Of a DNA stretch of 64,000 nucleotides, positions 25,883 to 33,842 are shown in pieces. The translations under genes were made by a program, and so were the position numbers. The notes below the pieces were generated by a model. It saw only the letters and a list, made by a program, of their open reading frames with translations, searched no databases and was not told the origin of the DNA. Where the stretch lies: positions 7,192,001 through 7,256,000 of the forward strand of contig NZ_CP139558.1 of assembly GCF_034262375.1 (NCBI RefSeq). The letters run 5' to 3'. The stretch is from Mucilaginibacter sabulilitoris (lineage in GTDB: Bacteria > Bacteroidota > Bacteroidia > Sphingobacteriales > Sphingobacteriaceae). Positions within the stretch are counted from its first letter, which is position 1; each line of letters starts with the position of its first letter.

Positions 25883-27172
25883 ATGGAGCAGTACTTTATT
25901 ATTGATTTCGACAGCACGTTTACACAGGTAGAGGCCCTTGACGAACTGGCCCGAATTTCTCTCAAAAATCATCCTGACCGGGAGGAAATTTATAAACAAA
26001 TTGAAGACCTGACCAACGCCTCTATGGAGGGCCGGTTATCATTTACCCAAAGTTTGGAGAACCGGGTAAAATTGTTACAGGCCGATCGCGACCATTTAAA
26101 GCAACTCATTACCCATCTTAAGAAAAAGGTATCTACCTCATTTTCACGCAATACCATATTCTTTAAAAACCATCAGGACGAGGTTTTGATCGTATCGGGG
26201 GGCTTTAAAGAGTTTATTACTCCGGTTGTAACCGAGTATCATATCAAGAAAGAAAATATCTATGCCAACACCTTTGTATTCGACGAGGATGGCAAGATCA
26301 TTGGCTACGACAGGGAAAACCCACTCTCGCAGGAAGGCGGCAAGGTAAAACTGCTGAAGGAACTTCAATTGCCCGGCGATATTTATGGCATTGGCGATGG
26401 CTACTCTGATTTTCAGTTGAAGGAATCGGGCATGATCAAAAAATTCTTTGCCTTTACCGAAAACATTGAACGTAAATCAGTTGCCGAGAAAGCCGACCAT
26501 GTTACACCCAGTTTCGACGAGTTTCTTTATCTTAATAAACTGCCCAGGGCCATATCATACCCCAAAAACCGCATTAAGTGCTTAGTAGTTGGCGATGTGG
26601 ACGATGACGCGCTGGCGCAGATGAAAAAAGAAGGCTACAACATCCGTCACCGTGAAAGTATTGAAGAAAAATACCTGGAAGAAGCGGGTGTTTTATTCTG
26701 CGACGAAGCCAATCAACCTACTCCTGAGCAGATACAAAACGCCGGCAGATTAAAAGTTATCGGCATTTTTGGTAAAAGCAATCGTAAACTGGCCGATACA
26801 GCTACAGAAAGCGGCATTATTATATTTGACGACCCCAAGCATAACCCGCATAACAATGACTTTATACCGCGCAGGGTAATGGCCTTTATGAATGAGGGAA
26901 AAACGCATACCAGCTGTAACTTCCCTGATCTGCAGCCACCCCGTGTAAGCAATGCGCACCGTTTAATACACATACATAAAAACATACCCGGTATACTGGC
27001 CAAAATAAACGATGTATTTGCCCGCCACAACATTAACATTGTTGGTGAGTTTTTGGTTACCAACGCACAGATAGGCTATGTTATAACCGACGTAAACACC
27101 GGCTATGATCCGCAGGTGCTTAACGAGCTAAAAGCCATTGAGCATACCATTAAATTCAGGCTGTTGTACTAA
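25883..27172 (+). CDS. serB: Phosphoserine phosphatase fused to a PGDH-like regulatory region with ACT domain
   Basis: A 429-residue fusion. Residues 1-215 are a HAD phosphatase: DFDST with Asp8 and Asp10, the Ser/Gly motif SGGF at 105-108, and GDGYSD at 171-176. Residues about 230-345 resemble the substrate-binding lobe of D-3-phosphoglycerate dehydrogenase without its NAD domain, and 346-429 match the end of E. coli-type SerA: NFPDLQPPRVSNAHRLIHIH, IPGILAKINDVFARHNINI and a final KFRLLY, an ACT domain. In serine synthesis the ACT domain of SerA binds serine, so this fusion suggests serine-controlled phosphatase activity. The start at 25883 is chosen because upstream codons lie in a repeat. 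Confidence 0.82.
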   Translation: MEQYFIIDFDSTFTQVEALDELARISLKNHPDREEIYKQIEDLTNASMEGRLSFTQSLENRVKLLQADRDHLKQLITHLKKKVSTSFSRNTIFFKNHQDEVLIVSGGFKEFITPVVTEYHIKKENIYANTFVFDEDGKIIGYDRENPLSQEGGKVKLLKELQLPGDIYGIGDGYSDFQLKESGMIKKFFAFTENIERKSVAEKADHVTPSFDEFLYLNKLPRAISYPKNRIKCLVVGDVDDDALAQMKKEGYNIRHRESIEEKYLEEAGVLFCDEANQPTPEQIQNAGRLKVIGIFGKSNRKLADTATESGIIIFDDPKHNPHNNDFIPRRVMAFMNEGKTHTSCNFPDLQPPRVSNAHRLIHIHKNIPGILAKINDVFARHNINIVGEFLVTNAQIGYVITDVNTGYDPQVLNELKAIEHTIKFRLLY

Positions 27173-27173
27173 A

Positions 27174-27644
27174 CTACTCTGCAAAGGGCACTACTAATAC
27201 CGGCACTGTCGCGTGGCGTACCACCTCCTCGGCTATACTGCCGGTTATTAACCGGTCAAAGCCAGAACGTTTATGGGTTCCGAGTACTATAAGGTCGGCC
27301 TTGAATTCTTTGCTACAATCAATTATGCCATCGGCCCTCAGGCCATATTGCGTAAAGGTGGTTACTTCGAGCCCTTCGCCAAATTCCTTTACGGTACGTT
27401 CAATTAATACCTTAGATTGGCTGGTTTGTATATTGTTTAATTCCACTTCCTGCACGCCCAGGGTACTGTCCATCGGCATGCCGCTTAAATTATCTCCGGC
27501 GCCAGGCGGTATCATAGTGGGTTCAATAATATGAACTAAAGCCACCGAAGCTTTATAATTACGTGCTATATCAAAACCATATGCCGTAGCATTATGGGCA
27601 TAAGGGCTATCGTCAACACCTATTAATATTCTAGTTATTTTCAT
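27174..27644 (-). CDS. Universal stress protein, UspA family
   Basis: A 156-residue UspA-domain protein. The start at 27644 gives MKITRILIGVDDSPYAHNA; the longer frame would run into the divergent dioxygenase gene. The ATP-binding signature G-x2-x-x9-G(S) is present in LGTHKRSGFDRLITGSIAEEV, so it is probably the nucleotide-binding type. An insertion around residues 45-70 (PGAGDNLSGMPMDSTLG) is longer than in many USPs. It ends 2 bases from the convergent serB stop codon. Confidence 0.92.
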   Translation of the reverse strand: MKITRILIGVDDSPYAHNATAYGFDIARNYKASVALVHIIEPTMIPPGAGDNLSGMPMDSTLGVQEVELNNIQTSQSKVLIERTVKEFGEGLEVTTFTQYGLRADGIIDCSKEFKADLIVLGTHKRSGFDRLITGSIAEEVVRHATVPVLVVPFAE

Positions 27645-27733
27645 TGGGTTTAAGCTTACTATGCTATAAAGACATTTACAATTCAAAAATGTTTCCGCAT
27701 TTTTCACAGCCCGCAACAATAATCTACACTTTA

Positions 27734-27762
27734 TTGACCTCACCACATTTTTATTACCTTTG
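27734..27762 (+). promoter_or_regulatory. Promoter of the tryptophan dioxygenase gene, leaderless layout
   Basis: TTG at 27734-27736 and TACCTTTG at 27755-27762 are 18 bases apart; the latter is a full match to TAnnTTTG. The ATG at 27766 follows after 3 bases, so the transcript should have almost no leader. Confidence 0.5.
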
Positions 27763-27765
27763 ATC

Positions 27766-28713
27766 ATGCATTTCCATCCTGAAATTGAAGACCGCCTGGC
27801 ACGTTTGCAGGAAAAATATGAGGCCATGGGCCAGGATATGACCTCTTACCTTGACGGCCTGCTGCATGCCGATTTTTTAACTTACTGGGATTACATTCAC
27901 CTGGATACGCTGCTGAGCCTGCAGAACCCTAAAACACCTTTTCCAGACGAGGAAATATTCATTATCTACCACCAGATCACCGAGTTATATTTTAAACTGG
28001 CCCTGCACGAGTGTCGGCAAATAACAGAAAGCCAGCCCCTTACGCCCGAGTTTTTCGCCGCACGACTGAAGCGCATTAACCGGTATTTTGGCGCCCTCAC
28101 CCAATCGTTTGAGATTATGGTTGACGGGATGGAGAAGGAACAGTTCCTCAAATTCCGGATGTCGTTGCTGCCTGCCAGCGGGTTCCAGTCGGGCCAGTAC
28201 CGCATGATTGAGCTATATGCCACCGATTTTATAAACCTGGTAGCACAGGATAAGCGTGAGGAGCTCAAAAACGCCCCTATGGAGGCCCAGTTTGAATACC
28301 TGTACTGGAAATTTGGCGCCACCGAACTGTCGACCGGCAAAAAAACACTGACACTCAAGCAGTTCGAGAAAAAGTATTCCAAGACATTTATTGAACTGGG
28401 CAGGGCAAATATCAACCTCAACTTTAACGCGCTGGCCCAACAGTTTGAAGCCGCTGGCCAATTATCTCCCGAATTACGAATGGAACTCAAGCAGTTAGAC
28501 GTTAACGTAAATATCAACTGGCCTCTCTCACATTATAAATCGGCGGTGCGGTACCTGAACCGGGAGCCCGAGGAGATCAAGGCGACTGGCGGCACCAACT
28601 GGCAAAAGTACCTGCCACCCCGTTTTCAGAAACGTATTTTTTACCCCTCCCTCTGGACCGCCGAAGAGTTGGAAAACTGGGGCAAAGCCTGGGTGGAAAG
28701 CGTACTGAACTAA
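27766..28713 (+). CDS. Tryptophan 2,3-dioxygenase
   Basis: A 315-residue haem dioxygenase that opens the indole ring of tryptophan to N-formylkynurenine, first step of the kynurenine pathway. Family motifs are present: YIHLDTLLSLQ near the N-terminus, YHQITELYFKLALHECRQI corresponding to the substrate-contacting HQTxELWFK block, and SGFQSGQYRMIE. The usual C-terminal haem-ligand His region is represented by the helix with NWPLSHYKSAVRYL. A TTG two codons upstream is less likely than this ATG. The gene is alone; no other kyn gene is in the window. The symbol kynA would fit but is left open. Confidence 0.88.
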   Translation: MHFHPEIEDRLARLQEKYEAMGQDMTSYLDGLLHADFLTYWDYIHLDTLLSLQNPKTPFPDEEIFIIYHQITELYFKLALHECRQITESQPLTPEFFAARLKRINRYFGALTQSFEIMVDGMEKEQFLKFRMSLLPASGFQSGQYRMIELYATDFINLVAQDKREELKNAPMEAQFEYLYWKFGATELSTGKKTLTLKQFEKKYSKTFIELGRANINLNFNALAQQFEAAGQLSPELRMELKQLDVNVNINWPLSHYKSAVRYLNREPEEIKATGGTNWQKYLPPRFQKRIFYPSLWTAEELENWGKAWVESVLN

Positions 28714-28750
28714 AACTTTTTAAAGATATTTTTTAACATAATTAAGCCCC

Positions 28751-28826
28751 AAAAGCGGTTAAAAGCCGATCAAAACCTGTCAAAAAGTTTTCAAAATGAT
28801 TCAAAACTATTCGTTTTAACACTTTT
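28751..28826. other. Phased A-tracts, probable intrinsically curved DNA
   Basis: AAAA or AAAAA begins at 28751, 28761, 28772, 28782, 28793 and 28803, spacings of 10, 11, 10, 11 and 10, matching the helical repeat. TTTT follows at 28814 and 28823. Four of the tracts are part of a repeated tcaaaa. A-tracts in phase bend DNA in one direction. Confidence 0.75.
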
Positions 28827-28918
28827 CGGGACAGTTTATAAATTTTACGAAGTTTTAATGAACTGGCAGTAAACTTATTAATATCAAATAACGGCTTTAA
28901 GCGGTTTATATGCTTAAC

Positions 28919-28958
28919 AAAACAGCCCGACTTTCTGAGCAGAAAGCCGGGCTGTTTT
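28919..28958. terminator. Terminator-type hairpin 205 bases after the dioxygenase gene
   Basis: Stem aaaacagcccg / cgggctgtttt continues through ctttct/agaaag with a short loop and has A/T-runs on both sides, so it can work in both directions. Confidence 0.85.
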
Positions 28959-29019
28959 GTTTATATAAATATACTAAAATTTATTGACGTAATAAAAGCC
29001 TGTACCGTCTAAATCCCCT

Positions 29020-29111
29020 CCGTCATCCTGAACTTGTTTCAGGATCTCTCAGGACAAGTATCTTAAATGTTCTTTGCATGCGGGATGCCGAAAACAAGTT
29101 CTGCATGACGG
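29020..29111. repeat. Imperfect palindromic intergenic element (cgtcatcctgaac family)
   Basis: The 20-base arms at 29020-29039 and 29092-29111 are complementary at 18 of 20 positions, with a further imperfectly paired interior. Fragments related to one arm (cctcaggatgaca) occur at about 62617-62629. Confidence 0.8.
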
Positions 29112-29118
29112 CGTATTA

Positions 29119-29159
29119 AAAAGCGAAACAGCCACCTTGCGGGTGGCTGTTTCGCTTTT
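29119..29159. terminator. Strong terminator of the M13 peptidase gene
   Basis: A perfect 18-bp stem (29119-29136 with 29142-29159), loop of 5 bases, with A/T-runs at the ends; it directly follows the stop codon on the minus strand. Confidence 0.92.
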
Positions 29160-29174
29160 CTTATGATACTATTT

Positions 29175-31226
29175 CTACCAAACTTTTACGCGCTCGTTTT
29201 CGGGGCGGTAAAGTTTATCACCCGGTTTTATGTCAAATGCTTTATAAAACGCCGGGGTGTTTGAAAGCGGTCCGTTAACACGGTACATTTCGGGCGAGTG
29301 CGGATCAACGCTGATACGCATACGCATAGTCTCGTCGCGGGTTTTGATGCGCCATACCTGGCCAAACGACAGGAAGAAACGCTGATCTGGTGTAAAGCCG
29401 TCTATCTTTTTATCGCTTTTACCTTCGGGCGTATTTTTAAATGCTTCGTAAGCAATAGCCACACCGCCAATATCGGCCAGGTTTTCGCCCTGGGTAAGGC
29501 TGCCGTTCACGTGCAGGTTGTTTAGTACGGTAAACTTGTTGTACTGTTCAATCATCAGCCCCACGCGGCTTTTAAACTTGTCGGCATCTTGTTTGGTCCA
29601 CCAGTCTTTCAGGTTACCGTCTTTATCATATTGGCGGCCCTGATCGTCAAAACCGTGGGTCATTTCGTGACCAATTACCGCGCCAATGGCACCATAGTTA
29701 ATGGCATCGTCGGCATCTTTATCAAAGAAAGGGAACTGCAGTATGCCAGCAGGGAAAACAATCTCGTTAAAGGTTGGGTTATAGTAGGCATTAACCGTTG
29801 GCGGTGTCATACCCCATTCGGTTTTATCAACCGGTTTGCCAGCCTTTTTAATCATTTCGTTGTATTTATGGCGGGCTATTGATTCCTGGTTTTTGTAGTA
29901 CGCGTCTTTACTGATCTGTACATCATCGTAATTTTTCCATTTATCAGGATAGCCTATCTTTTTGGTGAAAGCAGCCAGCTTAGCCAATGCTTTTTCCTTG
30001 GTTTCGGGGCTCATCCAGTCCAGCTTTTCGATACGCGATTTGTACACGCTTTGCAGGTTATTTACCAGCTTAAGCATACGCTCTTTGGCATCGGGAGTAA
30101 AATATTTTTCAACATAAAGCTGGCCCAGCAATTCGCCTATCCCGTTATCAACGGTTTCAATAACGGTTTTCCAGCGTTCCTGCTGTACTTTCTGTCCGCT
30201 AAGTGTTTTGCCATTAAACTCAAAGTTAGCATCCCTGAAAGCTTTGCTTAAAGCTGTTGAAGCGTTATCAAGCGCGGTAAATGCGGCTTTATCTTTCCAA
30301 ACATCAATAGGCTGCGATTTAAGCAAACCATCCAGCGCCTTTAAATAACCCGGCTGGCCTACCAATACCGTATCAGTATTCAGTTCCATGCGTTTAAAGG
30401 CATCTTTCAGGTCGATATCCGGAACTTGCTTTTGCAGATCGGCAACGGCGAATTTGTTATAATTTCTAACCGGGTCGCGCAGTTCTGTAGGGGTAAGGTG
30501 CGATTTGGCAATCAGCGTTTCGAGTTTTAAAACGCCATCGGCTTTTTTTGCCGCGCTTGCCGCGTCAACGCCCGTTAAGGTAAACAGCTTTGCTATATAT
30601 TTTACATATTCGGCGCGTATTTTTTTTGTGGCCGAATCGGTATTGAAATAATAATCCTTGTTTGGCAAACCTAAACCAGCCTGATCAAAATGGGCAATGT
30701 TCATGTTGCTGATCCGGTCATCGGGGGCTACATAAAATCCTAATAAAAAGCCGTCGCCGTTTTTATAGCCATCAGCCGCAAGGCTTATCAGGCCTTTATA
30801 ATCGGTTACCGCGTTAATTTTGGCAAGTTGTGGTTTTACCGGTTCATAACCCAGTTTTTCGATACCTACAGTATCCATACCGCTTGTGTACAAGTCGGCC
30901 ACTTTTTGCTCCTTGCTGCCTGCAGGGTTATCCTGTTTGGTAATTTCATCCAGTATTTTGTGCAGGTTTTTCTGATTGTCGTCATACAGCGTATAAAATG
31001 AGCCCCAGCCCCTTTGCGATGCCGGTATTTCGGTTTTCTTTAACCAGGCGCCGCTGGCATACAAATAAAAATTGTCGCCCGGTTTTACGGTAGTGTCCAT
31101 ACCGCTTTTATCAAAAAAAACAGTCCGTTTTGGTACATCTTCTGTTGATGCCCCTTCCTTTTTATGGCTGCATGATGCCAGGATAACGACAGGAATAGCC
31201 GCTAAAGCCCATTTTGTAATTCTCAT
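29175..31226 (-). CDS. M13 family zinc metallopeptidase (PepO/neprilysin-like) lipoprotein
   Basis: A 683-residue endopeptidase. The N-terminus is a lipoprotein signal with Cys19 (VVILASC). The M13 N-terminal domain begins PGDNFYLYASGAWLKKTEIPA. The catalytic region has VNAYYNPTFNEIVFPAGILQ, the zinc site HEMTHGFDDQGRQ (HExxH) and the third ligand in GENLADIGG; the protein ends with the conserved RPENERVKVW. Bacterial members cleave oligopeptides, so this one should process peptides in the periplasm or at the surface. It is monocistronic with a strong terminator. Confidence 0.96.
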   Translation of the reverse strand: MRITKWALAAIPVVILASCSHKKEGASTEDVPKRTVFFDKSGMDTTVKPGDNFYLYASGAWLKKTEIPASQRGWGSFYTLYDDNQKNLHKILDEITKQDNPAGSKEQKVADLYTSGMDTVGIEKLGYEPVKPQLAKINAVTDYKGLISLAADGYKNGDGFLLGFYVAPDDRISNMNIAHFDQAGLGLPNKDYYFNTDSATKKIRAEYVKYIAKLFTLTGVDAASAAKKADGVLKLETLIAKSHLTPTELRDPVRNYNKFAVADLQKQVPDIDLKDAFKRMELNTDTVLVGQPGYLKALDGLLKSQPIDVWKDKAAFTALDNASTALSKAFRDANFEFNGKTLSGQKVQQERWKTVIETVDNGIGELLGQLYVEKYFTPDAKERMLKLVNNLQSVYKSRIEKLDWMSPETKEKALAKLAAFTKKIGYPDKWKNYDDVQISKDAYYKNQESIARHKYNEMIKKAGKPVDKTEWGMTPPTVNAYYNPTFNEIVFPAGILQFPFFDKDADDAINYGAIGAVIGHEMTHGFDDQGRQYDKDGNLKDWWTKQDADKFKSRVGLMIEQYNKFTVLNNLHVNGSLTQGENLADIGGVAIAYEAFKNTPEGKSDKKIDGFTPDQRFFLSFGQVWRIKTRDETMRMRISVDPHSPEMYRVNGPLSNTPAFYKAFDIKPGDKLYRPENERVKVW

Positions 31227-31311
31227 AAATTATTTTTTTTAAATTATAGACGCAAAAGCCTAAGTTATAAACTTGGATTGATATAACTAAGACTTAATTG
31301 GCATATATCTG

Positions 31312-32634
31312 TTACACGGCGGGCTTCACTTCTACCTCGGGCGGATGGATCTGGGCTAGGGACATGGGGATAAGCTTGCGGGTTTTAAAATAAGTAAGCC
31401 CTACTATGAGCATGGTCATGGTACCGCCAAACAGCACCGCGGGTACGGTACCCAGCAACTTAGCTGCCATGCCCGATTCAAAATCGCCTATTTCATTAGA
31501 TGAGCCGATAAACATGGAGTTTACTGCCGATACCCGGCCGCGCATATGATCGGGCGTTAAAAGCTGCATGATGGTACCCCGTATAATTACGCTCACGCTA
31601 TCAAACGCGCCCTGCAGAAACAAAAACACCAGCGATAGGTAAAATACTTTTGATAAACCAAACCCAATGATGCACAGGCCAAACCCAGCTACAGCTATAA
31701 GCAGGTTGCGCCATGGCCTGTTCATAGGCGAAAATCTTATCATCACGATCATAGTAAGCGCCGCGCCCAATGACGATGCCATACGCATAATGCCCAAGCC
31801 TTCTGAACCTACCTTTAAAATATCAAGGGCAAATACCGGCAGCAAAGCAACCACACCGCCAAAAAATACCGAGAACAGGTCAAGGCTCATGGCATAAAAC
31901 ATAATTTTGTTGGTAAAAACAAAACTCAGGCCTTCCTTTAAACTTATCCATATATTTTCTTTCTGGATGAAAACCGGCGGGTAGGTACGCAGCATATAAA
32001 CCAGCACCAGCGATATCAGCATAAAAATAAGTGTTAAGCTAAATGTGGCGGTAATGCCGCTTAAACCCGGTATAATATGCCCGGCAAAACCGTATATAAA
32101 ACCACCGGTAAGCGGCCCGAGTATGGAGGCTATCTGCCAGCTGGAGCTGCTCCAGGTACTGCCGTTGGGATATAATTCCTTAGGTATGCTCTGGGCGTAA
32201 ATGGTAAAAGTAGCGGGGCCGTAAAACGCACGCGCAAGGCCGTTACAAAATATCATGGAATAAATCACTATCAATATCCAGGTAGTATTCATATGCGGCG
32301 CCATGCTGCTGAGCGTTGCCACAAACATCACAAATGATGATAAAAATACCCCCACAAATATGATCAGGAGCATCTTACGCTTCTCGTACTTATCGGCAAT
32401 ATAGCCGCCATAAAGCGCTATGCCAACAGCGGGGATTGCTTCGGCCAAACCTATAAATGCTAATGCTATTTTACTATGGGTTAGCTGGTATATATAAAAT
32501 CCCAGCACTACGGTTTGCATCTGGTATGCAAAGGTGAAACAAAAGCGCATGCCTACGTATGATCTGAAATCTTTATAGCGCAATGCGGCAAAGGAATCTA
32601 CTTTTTGGGGTTTACTATCGCCTTCTTCGGTCAC
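31312..32634 (-). CDS. MFS transporter, EntS-like exporter type
   Basis: A 440-residue major facilitator with about twelve hydrophobic helices and the typical loop 2-3 motif GGYIADKYEKRKML. The N-terminal sequence (SFAALRYKDFRSYVGMRFCFTFAYQMQTVVLGFYIYQLTHS) and the second-half motif TPDHMRGRVSAVNSMFIGSSNEIG place it near the enterobactin-exporter EntS / DUF894 group. The substrate cannot be told; drugs, siderophores or metabolites are typical. No regulator lies directly beside it. Confidence 0.9.
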   Translation of the reverse strand: MTEEGDSKPQKVDSFAALRYKDFRSYVGMRFCFTFAYQMQTVVLGFYIYQLTHSKIALAFIGLAEAIPAVGIALYGGYIADKYEKRKMLLIIFVGVFLSSFVMFVATLSSMAPHMNTTWILIVIYSMIFCNGLARAFYGPATFTIYAQSIPKELYPNGSTWSSSSWQIASILGPLTGGFIYGFAGHIIPGLSGITATFSLTLIFMLISLVLVYMLRTYPPVFIQKENIWISLKEGLSFVFTNKIMFYAMSLDLFSVFFGGVVALLPVFALDILKVGSEGLGIMRMASSLGAALTMIVMIRFSPMNRPWRNLLIAVAGFGLCIIGFGLSKVFYLSLVFLFLQGAFDSVSVIIRGTIMQLLTPDHMRGRVSAVNSMFIGSSNEIGDFESGMAAKLLGTVPAVLFGGTMTMLIVGLTYFKTRKLIPMSLAQIHPPEVEVKPAV

Positions 32635-32729
32635 TGTATTGTTTTAATGAGCCGCAAATTTACAACACGCTTTCGGAATTTGGTAACCTGATTTAAGGAT
32701 TTGATTGGATTTTTTGGTGTAAGTATGTC

Positions 32730-32842
32730 AGAACCATGATTAAACAGATTTAAGGATTTCCGGGATTTTATTTATGGACGTTAATAAATAACATTTTCAA
32801 AGAAATCAGGGTAATCCATAAATCCTTGAATCAAAGTTCTTG
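32730..32842. repeat. Imperfect palindromic intergenic element (gaaccatgattaa family)
   Basis: The left part (gaaccatgattaaacagat, then ttaaggatttc) and the right part (gtaatccataaatccttgaa, then tcaaagttcttg) pair imperfectly when the right part is inverted. This layout of two partly complementary arms around an AT-rich centre matches the other folded repeats in the window. Confidence 0.6.
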
Positions 32843-32872
32843 CAAATGGCCTGAACTGTATAATTTATGTCC

Positions 32873-32903
32873 TTTGAGACAGGTTTAGTATTGTATAATT
32901 TTG
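32873..32903 (+). promoter_or_regulatory. Bacteroidota-type promoter of the GlxA-GAPDH pair, leaderless layout
   Basis: TTTG at 32873-32876 and TAATTTTG at 32896-32903 are full matches to the -33 and -7 elements, 19 bases apart. The ATG at 32907 follows after 3 bases. Confidence 0.7.
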
Positions 32904-32906
32904 AAT

Positions 32907-33842
32907 ATGGATAAAAAGCGGATCGTTATCGTCATCATGTCTGGTGATCTGTTAATGGACTTTGCCGGGCCTGCGGACGTCTTCCTGCAAGTTAATAAAC
33001 ACCGCGATGTTTATGATGTGGTTTTGGTTACCCCAGTGGCGGCTACAGCGAAAGGTGCGGGCGGGATACAGATCAGCTGTAGTGGGGCAACAGATCTGAC
33101 CGGGAACATTGATACTTTATTGATTGCCGGAAATGACAATGAACTTAACCATGATAAATTTTATGCCTGGTTGGAAACGGCATATAGCCATATCCGCCGT
33201 ATTGGTGCCATTAATGTTGGCAGCAGTACAGTTGCTAAGTTAACCTTGCTTGATGATAAACGAGTGGTAGCTCATACTCGTTACGGTGATCCCCAGGTAA
33301 AAACAGAGCGTATTTCTTTTCATTCAAGGGATGGGAACCTGTTTACCTCGGGCGGGGTATCTTCAGGGATAGACCTGGCTTTGGCCATGGTGGCCGAAGA
33401 TTGCGGCCGGGGCGCAGCGACGGATGTTGCGCACAAGCTCATCTTTTTTTATCTGAGCCGGCAAGTTTACCAGGTGCAGTTTGGCAACCTTATTACTGCT
33501 TCGCCTGTGGCGGCACAGTTAAAAGAGTGGCTGACCGGCAGGCTTCATGAACCCCTTGATGTTGGCCGGTTAGCAGAACATCTGAACATGAGCCAGCGAA
33601 ATTTCACCCGGGTATTTACCCGGCAAACCGGTATCTCACCGGCAAAATATATCGAAAAAATACGGGTAGAAGCAGCATGCAAATGCCTTGACGAAACCGA
33701 CAAACCACTTGAAGAGATCGCGTTGCATTGCGGCTTAGGCGGACTGGTATCTATGAGGCGCCTGTTTTTAAGGCACCTTATGGTTACCCCATCAGAATAC
33801 AGAAGAATTTTAAAACTACATAAGAATGAAAATAGCAATTAA
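32907..33842 (+). CDS. GlxA-type transcriptional regulator (DJ-1/PfpI domain plus AraC helix-turn-helix)
   Basis: A 311-residue regulator. Residues about 1-170 form a DJ-1/PfpI-like domain (VIVIMSGDLLMDFAGPADVF, then TGGVSSGIDLAL-type SGGVSSGIDLALAMVAED), and about 210-308 an AraC-type DNA-binding part (LAEHLNMSQRNFTRVFTRQTGISPAKYIEKIRVEAAC). The nucleophile-elbow Cys of active DJ-1 enzymes is not seen; the position reads GSSTVAK, so the domain probably only senses. The start at 32907 is preferred to a TTG two codons before it. Its last 17 bases overlap the GAPDH gene, so the two are translationally coupled. Confidence 0.9.
   Translation: MDKKRIVIVIMSGDLLMDFAGPADVFLQVNKHRDVYDVVLVTPVAATAKGAGGIQISCSGATDLTGNIDTLLIAGNDNELNHDKFYAWLETAYSHIRRIGAINVGSSTVAKLTLLDDKRVVAHTRYGDPQVKTERISFHSRDGNLFTSGGVSSGIDLALAMVAEDCGRGAATDVAHKLIFFYLSRQVYQVQFGNLITASPVAAQLKEWLTGRLHEPLDVGRLAEHLNMSQRNFTRVFTRQTGISPAKYIEKIRVEAACKCLDETDKPLEEIALHCGLGGLVSMRRLFLRHLMVTPSEYRRILKLHKNENSN

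Larger units (their letters stand above)
28714..29174. other. Convergent intergenic region with phased A-tracts, a repeat and two terminators
   Basis: This 461-base gap between the dioxygenase and M13 peptidase genes is non-coding. From left to right it holds: six A-tracts in helical phase (28751-28806) followed by T-tracts; a hairpin terminator at 28919-28958, some 205 bases after the dioxygenase stop; a palindromic repeat at 29020-29111; and the M13 terminator at 29119-29159. The distance of the first terminator would allow a long 3' leader or a small RNA, but no promoter was identified. Confidence 0.7.

Noticed and set aside
27645..27827. A 61-codon N-terminal extension of the UspA gene
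   Set aside because: It would overlap the divergent dioxygenase start and its promoter; UspA proteins begin at the MKITRILIG-like strand.
27966..28517. A 183-residue minus-strand frame inside the tryptophan dioxygenase gene
   Set aside because: The plus-strand protein has full family motifs; the opposite frame has none.
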